Source: Phyto melanocephala (lineage: Eukaryota > Arthropoda > Insecta > Diptera > Rhinophoridae). From it: a DNA stretch of 64,000 bases. The notes under the pieces were generated by a model that did no database searches, was not told where the DNA came from, and was given only the letters and a program-made list of their open reading frames with translations. Below are positions 57,878-64,000 of the stretch, piece after piece (within the stretch, counting starts at the first letter, position 1; each line of letters opens with the position of its first letter). The stretch covers positions 77,573,126 through 77,637,125 of the forward strand of contig OW799237.1 of the NCBI GenBank assembly GCA_941918925.1. The letters are read 5' to 3'. The translations under genes were made by a program, and so were the position numbers.

Positions 57878-58569
57878 TGTTACGTTTATACCTTTTATAA
57901 GCGTTGGCTTATTTCCTTTAAATATATCTTGATTTCTTTTCGTATTGCAATTAAAAACACTTGAAATTCGTTATAAAATTAAGAGCACTTTTTTTATTTA
58001 AACTCACTCAAATATTGCTTTTATAGCACTTTACTTATTGTTATACTTGAGTTCTTTTATTGCAGTCAAAAACAGTTGAAATTAGTTATAAAATTAAGAG
58101 CACTTTATTTATTAAGATACACTCAGATATTGTTTTTATATCACTTTACTTATTACACTAATGGTTACACACTTCAATTATCAAACTCACTTTGATACGC
58201 ACTTTATACGCTCTACTGTAGTACTGATCATGCTAGCTGTGTTGTTTGGCTATTTTTAGTAACATAGTGGTGTTCTGTAACATTCGACAAAGTTCTCGTA
58301 TGTACACACTAGTTCATTCTGTAAATTACTCGAAAGGCGTTACATTTAAATTAAGACGTAACATTACGTTAAGTAATATGCAGGAATAAAAAAAGTGCCT
58401 AAGAGTATGCTGCACATGATAACTGACCTTGGCTGCATACAACTTAACATCATGTTCGAACAACCAGCGAACCAAACGAAGTGTTACATGTACATAAACT
58501 AACTTAAGCAACTGTAAATATAACTAAAATAATAATGTAAATTAAGCTATTTAAAATTAATCTGTAACA
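57878..58569. mobile_element. Probable solo LTR
   Basis: TGTTACGTTTATACC...TCTGTAACA: TG..CA with 6-bp inverted ends, flanked by ATAT on both sides (57874-57877, 58570-58573), a 4-bp duplication as for many Ty3-type elements. Inside is an imperfect tandem pair (about 57945-58039 and 58061-58157) sharing TTATAAAATTAAGAGCACTT. No internal retroviral coding sequence is present. Confidence 0.55.
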
Positions 58570-58573
58570 ATAT

Positions 58574-59574
58574 TTTATCAGTAGATGGATTAATGAATGT
58601 AGAACCAATTTGCGTAGACAAAGTCGATTTCTAAAAAAAACGTAACATACGATAATTTCGCGCACAGGGGTCGATATGGCCATACATACATAAAGCCAAT
58701 TTTCACACTATCATATAAATAAATATCTACATACACACATACATACACATAAATACTTATGTACATGTGTATATATTCTATCATATAACCGCTCAACAAA
58801 CTTGATATACATTTTTTAATTAAAAAAAACTTTTCAAATTACGTTTCTTAGAACATTAAATGCGTTTATGTGTGTGTGTGTGGAATTGGCAAGAGAAAAC
58901 CAAAATGTGTCACGAATCATAAGATTTCGTTGCGGTAGTATAATATTTCGGTTGTGGTTGAAAGGAATTTCCTAGAATTTACATTGTGCAAGTGTAATTG
59001 ATACAATTCAAAATTCTTTTATCACAACTGAAAAGAAACAAAACGTTTACCGTTAAAGTATTTTTTTACTATGTGCAAAATCAAATAACTTATTAAAAAA
59101 ATAAGTGTTTCAAAACCTGTCCTTTTAAATAATTAATTTAAAAAAAATATTCGTTTAAAAAAAAACTAATTTCGATGAGAAGATTGTTTATTCAACTCAA
59201 AATTTCATCGCAAAAAATATATGCGTGTACATAGAGAATTAAAAAAAAATTCATCCTATAAATAACACAACGTATTTTACTTTTATTTAGTTTATGAGTA
59301 CAAACAAAACGAAACAAGGTATAAATAAATTTATTTAAAGAAATAAACACCATAAATTAAATACGGCACAGATTTACGATAAACATTCATTTCGTTGATG
59401 TTAACATCAGGCGTTGCCACTCATCTTGCAAGAGTTGTTGACTTTTCAACAGTGATGGCGCACTTGTAGAAGTTTTTTTAGAACCAAATGGAACAACCAT
59501 ATCTTAAAATTGTTATAGCCTAATAATGATTCATATACTCACTGGTAAGACGTTAGTAGGTAATACACTTTTGT
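58574..59574. other. Gene-free stretch
   Basis: AT-rich with TACATACACA-type repeats near 58.73 kb. No gene or clear element. Confidence 0.45.
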
Positions 59575-59647
59575 ATTGTTGACTAACAAAATATCCGCTG
59601 CTACGCTAGCGCAGTTCTTACTATTTATTGAATATTCAATTCCTTTA

Positions 59648-60169
59648 TTATACCCTTCACACAAAATTAAAAAAGGTATATATAGGTTTGTCATTCCGTG
59701 TGAAACTTCATTTCCGACCCCATAAAGTATAAATTTTCTGAAAGCTTTTGAATAGAGGAGCTGATTGAGCCCTATCCGTTTCTCCGTGTGTGTGTTGAAA
59801 TCAAATTTAAGAAGGCCCCTGACATCGCCTGAACCCACGTGAGGTATTAAAATATCAAAAATATACGGGAGCAGATCGGTATTGAAAATCAGTAAATTCG
59901 GTACATAAAGAACTAATATATGGGGAAAAAAACCACGACCACATCGTTTTTTTTCACAACCACAATATACAACACATAGATATATACATACAAACGTGGT
60001 ATACTGGTCAGAGTGAACTTTGCATCGATTCCCAGCTGAGCCAAAAAAATTTATTTTTTATTTTTTTTATATTTATTATTATTTTATTTTTACAATTGTT
60101 ATTGCATGACTACACGTTGCGAAGGGTATATAAGATTCGGCACGACTGAATATAGAACTCTTACTTGTT
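59648..60169 (+). mobile_element. DINE-1/Helentron-like element
   Basis: TATACCCTTCACACAAAATT, TTGTCATTCCGTGTGAAACT, core CCGACCCCATAAAGTATAAA, then GGGTATATAAGATTCGGCAC, ACTGAATATAGAACTCTTAC, TTGTTT. The other copy of the host repeat (around 44135) lacks it. Confidence 0.85.
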
Positions 60170-60781
60170 TTTAAATTAGTAAGTAATTTTTCGTTAAATT
60201 TATAAAAACTTGTTTCTCTAATTAGTTTTTTTTAGAAAAATGAAAAGTTCTGTGATTACATATCTCAGCCAAGATCCATGCATCTGAGTTTCACAATTTT
60301 ATAAATTTATAAAACCAGAAAATGCAAAATGACAACAAAAATAAGAAAAGTAACATTTTGATCTTCTCCATAATTTTCAAAATCAACTTGAATTAATAGT
60401 GCCTAATTTCAGAATTCTATGTTTATTTAAAAAGTAACTTTTTGGTCGCCCATAACATTTTGAGTCTCAATTGGTACTAAATTCAAAATTCTAGATTCAT
60501 AAACTTAGAAAATATAAAAAGTACCATTACAAAGAAAAGAAGTTATTTTCTACCTTATCTTGAATCAATAGTCCCTAATTCACAAACAAAATATATAAAA
60601 ACGATAAAGTACCTTTTTGGTCGACCATAACTTTTCAGTCTCACCTCGGGTCAATAATTACTTACTTCAAAATTCTAGCTTCATAAACGTAGAAAATACA
60701 AAAAATACCAAAAGTATCAACAAAATGCAAAAAAGTACCATTTTGGTTGACCACACATTTTTAGTTTTACCTCGAATCAAT

Positions 60782-61087
60782 CAAGACATATTCGTATATC
60801 AGGATTGGAAAAGTTGTTATAATATTCTCAATTAAATAAAATATAATTAAAAAAGGTTAACAATTTGTAAAAAAAAACATCGTAAATGGTGCAAAAGCAA
60901 AAATGTTACATTAATTTGGAACATTTATTATCAAAAACGTACACTCAATTTAACTGTTTAATACCGAAAGCAAAATCTCGTTTTCCATACCTGTATTATT
61001 AAACTTAATCAAGGCAAATTGGAAAAAATTTAACAAAATGCTTACCAATCAGCTGGGCTGGTAATTTCACCTGTATGAATTCGCTTT
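60782..61087. mobile_element. hAT-like MITE with 8-bp target duplication
   Basis: CAAGACATATTCGTATATCA at the left and CACCTGTATGAATTCGCTTTG at the right. The flanks GAATCAAT and GGATCAAT differ at one base. Removing it restores the host module TCGAATCAATAG.CCCTAATTT. Confidence 0.85.
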
Positions 61088-61689
61088 GGGATCAATAGCC
61101 CCTAATTTCAATAATCTAGCTTTAAAAATTTTAACAACAAAAAATAAAATAAAAAAAGTGCGGAAAAGTACCTTTTTGATCGACCAAGCATTTTCAGTCT
61201 CGTCTCGAATCAATAGTTTCTAAAATCAAAATCTTAACTTTATAAACTTAGAACATACCAAAAGTACCATAAGAAAGAAAAAAGTACCTTTTTTAGGTTT
61301 CCCATATCAATGTACGGATTCCAAGTTTAAAACGTTTAAATATCTTTATAACAATAAATAATATTTTAAAAGACATGATTTAAAGTGCATAAATCTTCTC
61401 CTGTTTGCATAAATTTAATTTTGTTGTAAAAAGTACCAAACTGTTTCCCCTTTCTACCCTGTTATAAATGTGTTTAAATTTTTACTAAATTACATAATTT
61501 TTTATGTCTGGTGAAATCCCAATTACAAATTTTATGCAAATTGGTCGCATAATTAGGAATTATACATATTTTTCGGTGTTTTTCCCTTTTTGGTACCTTT
61601 TGTCCCCCTAAAAGTTTCCAAAAATTTCACCAAAATAATTGTTTAATTCTATTAGACGATAATAGTTGTCAATTAAAATCGTATTCAAT

Positions 61690-62000
61690 GTAAAAGGTTT
61701 TCCAATAGGGATGGTATGATTTGGAAGTGCTGTTTCGGCCATTTGTAATATGTCATGATCTGTCATTTGTTTTTTTATTTTATTCAGTAGTGTTTACAAT
61801 TTTATCATTGAGAGGAGATATACGCAAGAACAACATTTACCATCTATTCAGTTTTATTATCAAAATAATCATTCTCCAATTGCAATTTTTCGTGCGCTTT
61901 TGCCATTTTATGGTCGCAATAATCGTCCGAAAGTGCTCGCTATTCGTCGAATTGTTGACAATTTTGAGCTTACATTTTCTTTAAACAATTTTCAAGTGTC
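61690..62000 (+). pseudogene. Mariner-like transposase, N-terminal relic
   Basis: A possible left terminus TA + AAAGGTTTTCCAATAGGGAT lies near 61694. The frame at 61811-61990 reads (I)ERRYTQEQHLPSIQFYYQNN, then SPIAIFRALLPFYGRNNRPK and LAIRRIVDNFELTFS, the HTH region of DD41D-type mariners; the start codon is mutated (ATT). No catalytic domain. Confidence 0.7.
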
Positions 62001-62059
62001 AATACGACAAAGAATTGCTTTTGGATTGACAACGTACAAATCTTTTGAATTTTTTAACA

Positions 62060-62981
62060 GAGACAGATTATAAAAAAAGAAAAAGAATTTTTTACTCTAA
62101 GATTTCAAAAATTGCAGACAGTATCTGGAACTCAAAAAATGCATTGTTTTATTGCGCTAGGCAATGATAAAATCAAAATTTAATAAAATTCTGCCAACGA
62201 TGAATTTATCTTTGAACATTTTTATAAATAATAAACATTCAGTGTTTCCTTTAAACATTTTATTTTTAAAACTTTAATGAGAACGTGTTCGTAGTTAATC
62301 AAAATCTGATGAAATAACCAGTAACCTATAAACACAAACATACACTAATACATATCTATACGTTATATGCCTTAAATTTATAAATTAAATTTCTTTTATG
62401 AAAACTTTGATATTTAAACAAAAAAATTTATTTATTCTTTTAACTTTGCATGCTGTCGTTAATATCAATCTCAAAAACATAAACAAAATGAAACTTGCAG
62501 GAATTGTAAACGAGACATTGTTCTTCAACATACATTTTTTTAGGAATTTTAAAAATATCGTGTTTGAAGAAAAATCTCTGCTAAATATTCGTGATCAGAA
62601 TTTCATATCTCGCGAGTGAGTCATGTGCAATGTGCATAAATTTTGAAAAACGCTATATATTATATTATATTCAATTCTTAATAGTTAAAACCCGCGAAAC
62701 CTTATGGCTTGTCTGACTTTCTCACAGGCATGATAAAAAAAAAATTCAATTAAAATCGAAAGGGGTGGGGTTCAAGTGGTCGGCTGATTTGTTATGTTTT
62801 ACCAGTTCGATAATTTTCATGCATATGGCAGTAAATACATGAATACAAATATTTATTTGTGTTAAAAAACAACGCAGCTCTACTAATAAAAACACACTGA
62901 CTACAATAATATTCAGCTAATAAACATACGAATCGTTATCACAGGTGTCTATAGAAACAACTTTAAATTAATGTATATGTA
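62060..62981. other. Gene-free stretch
   Basis: A 73-codon frame at 62398-62619 has no recognisable features. Nothing else is seen. Confidence 0.4.
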
Positions 62982-63111
62982 TATGGGCATTTCCATGTCA
63001 TCGTACGTGACATTTGTACTCCTATAAAATGGAGTAATTTTTGCAAAAGTAAGAGTAACTGAAACAAAATTAGATCTTTATGTTTCATTCAAAGGGTACA
63101 TTATTTAAAAA
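62982..63111 (+). mobile_element. Inverted-repeat element with CGTACGTGAC sites, copy 3, interrupted
   Basis: ATATGGGCATTTCCATGTCA, then TCGTACGTGACATTTGTACT and ATAAAATGGAGTAATTTTTG are nearly identical to copy 1. At 63111 it is broken by the Helentron-like element; the remainder must lie beyond the window or be lost. Confidence 0.8.
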
Positions 63112-64000
63112 ACAAGTAAGAGCACTATATTCGGCTGTGCCGAATCTTTTATACCCACCACCAATTTTGTGTACATTTAAAGCACAATAATTATTATTTT
63201 GTTAATCGCTATTGAATAATATCTATATAATAAAATATGTATCACTTTCTTTGTAGAGAGTGGTAAAATTTTTTAGGGCCCATGTTGAAGGTGAACTACA
63301 CCTAGTCTTTAAATTTGTTTTCTGCATTTCACTTGACATTTCTCAATCTCAAACTTACTCAATTTGATCCGTGGAAAGATATGCAAATGAGCAACGCTTT
63401 AAAGTTATTCAGGTTTTTTATAAAAATGTGCGTTCAAATCAAAACGCATTTTGTGCACTTCGTAATTCTGTTGGTCAACATAATCGTTCAAATTCGTTCA
63501 CAATCGGGAGAATTGTAAAAAATATTTACAATTCTGCAAAACAGGTCTGTATAAAGTGTTAGAAAATCTGTGAATGCCTTCTTAGTTCGCTGAATGGGAA
63601 CTACAGCTGGTTTTTGCGATAGTATGGCAAAAGAGCAGTCAACCTCGCCTCATCATCATGCCTAACAATTGAGCATCAACATTGTCATTGAAAATTAGGA
63701 CCATCAGATAGAGGAGTGGTATCAAGGATTGGGGGGGGGGGGCTATTTGGCAGATATTTTGTTAAATACATAACTGAACCATACAAATATTATCATTATA
63801 AAAAGAAATGATAATAATTTCTTAAATAATTTGTGTTTTATTTAAAATCAACATTTGCCTTTAAAATTTAACCACCCTTAATAACTTCGATATGATAGTA
63901 AAATGTTTACGTAAATTTAGTCTTTTAGTGAAAGTGGGCGTTAAAATAGGCATGTCAATAAAGTTTCTGCTAATAAATACAACTTAGATATTTCAATATA
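63112..64000 (-). mobile_element. Long DINE-1/Helentron-like element with internal mariner, second copy
   Basis: Minus strand, starts at the 3' end ACAAGTAAGAGCACTATATT with hairpin TTCGGCTGTGCCGAA and TACCCACCACCAATTTTGTG. After the internal mariner the sequence (ATAACTTCGATATGATAGTA, AAAGTGGGCGTTAAAATAGG) matches the inverse of 34610-34730. Continues past the window end. Confidence 0.87.
63256..63878 (+). mobile_element. Internally deleted mariner nested in the second long Helentron-like copy
   Basis: TA-flanked; ends GAGAGTGGTAAAATTTTTTA and ...TTTAAAATTTAACCACCCT. It keeps an N-terminal frame (63371-63562) WKDMQMSNALKLFRFFIKMC / MERYANEQRFKVIQVFYKNV, then joins directly to 3' sequence. 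A run of about 13 G near 63731 is unusual. Same deletion and site as 34732-35348. Confidence 0.85.

Larger units (their letters stand above)
59575..61460 (-). mobile_element. Repeat element with internal AAAGTACC modules, copy 2
   Basis: Inverse orientation relative to the 41.9-44.2 kb copy. Modules recur at about 60.4, 60.6, 60.7, 61.15 and 61.3 kb (GTACCTTTTTGGTCGACCAT). It is interrupted by a Helentron-like element and a hAT-like MITE, neither present at the same site in the other copy. Confidence 0.65.

Noticed and set aside
62398..62619. 73-codon frame MKTLIFKQKNLFILLTLHAV with a signal-peptide-like start
   Set aside because: The remainder is lysine/asparagine/phenylalanine-rich as expected from AT-rich DNA; no second copy, splice pattern or homologue.

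Overview
This is AT-rich nuclear DNA from a higher fly. Spliced genes with short introns, DINE-1/Helentron-type repeats (TATACCC starts, CTTACTTGTT ends), DD41D mariners, Tc1 elements and Helitrons all point that way. A calyptrate such as a blowfly is my best guess, from protein resemblance and repeat style only.

Left arm (1 to 12.2 kb) holds the conventional genes. A carboxylesterase (alpha-esterase type) leaves the window on the minus strand, with only its first two coding exons inside and a broken mariner in the following intron. Next come a complete three-exon Vps20/CHMP6 gene (ESCRT-III), a single-exon GFOD-type oxidoreductase (minus) and a tentative 70-residue two-exon gene facing it across a shared 332-bp promoter gap. 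A five-exon gene for the ciliary WD-repeat/coiled-coil protein CFAP57 follows on the minus strand. No pathway links these genes.

The remaining 52 kb (12.2 to 64 kb) has no conventional conserved gene that I can recognise. It is a layered accumulation of transposons. I resolved hAT-like MITEs with 8-bp target duplications, about eleven DINE-1/Helentron-like copies, two Helitrons plus a 5' end, five DD41D mariner-like pieces, Tc1 and Tigger/pogo relics, two LINE ends, a tRNA-derived SINE, a probable solo LTR and several unclassified inverted-repeat elements. Insertion order can be read in places: one mariner at 44.7-49.4 kb is split by a MITE that hosts other elements, some of which host more. 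A Helentron-like element carrying a deleted mariner occurs twice with the insertion at the same internal position, so the chimera was copied.

Most unusual are: (1) a 3.1-kb element at 38.4-41.5 kb with about 650-bp terminal inverted repeats, CACTGTGC ends and a 3-bp target duplication, encoding a nearly intact spliced protein that I cannot place in a standard transposase superfamily, with a diverged relative at 20 kb; (2) two related small reading frames at 12.1 and 24.4-24.8 kb, the second with a signal-peptide-like first exon, that may be a small secreted-peptide family; (3) an inverted-repeat family with recurring CGTACGTGAC sites.

Splice sites, homologies and repeat boundaries were read by eye. 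No alignment or database search was run.
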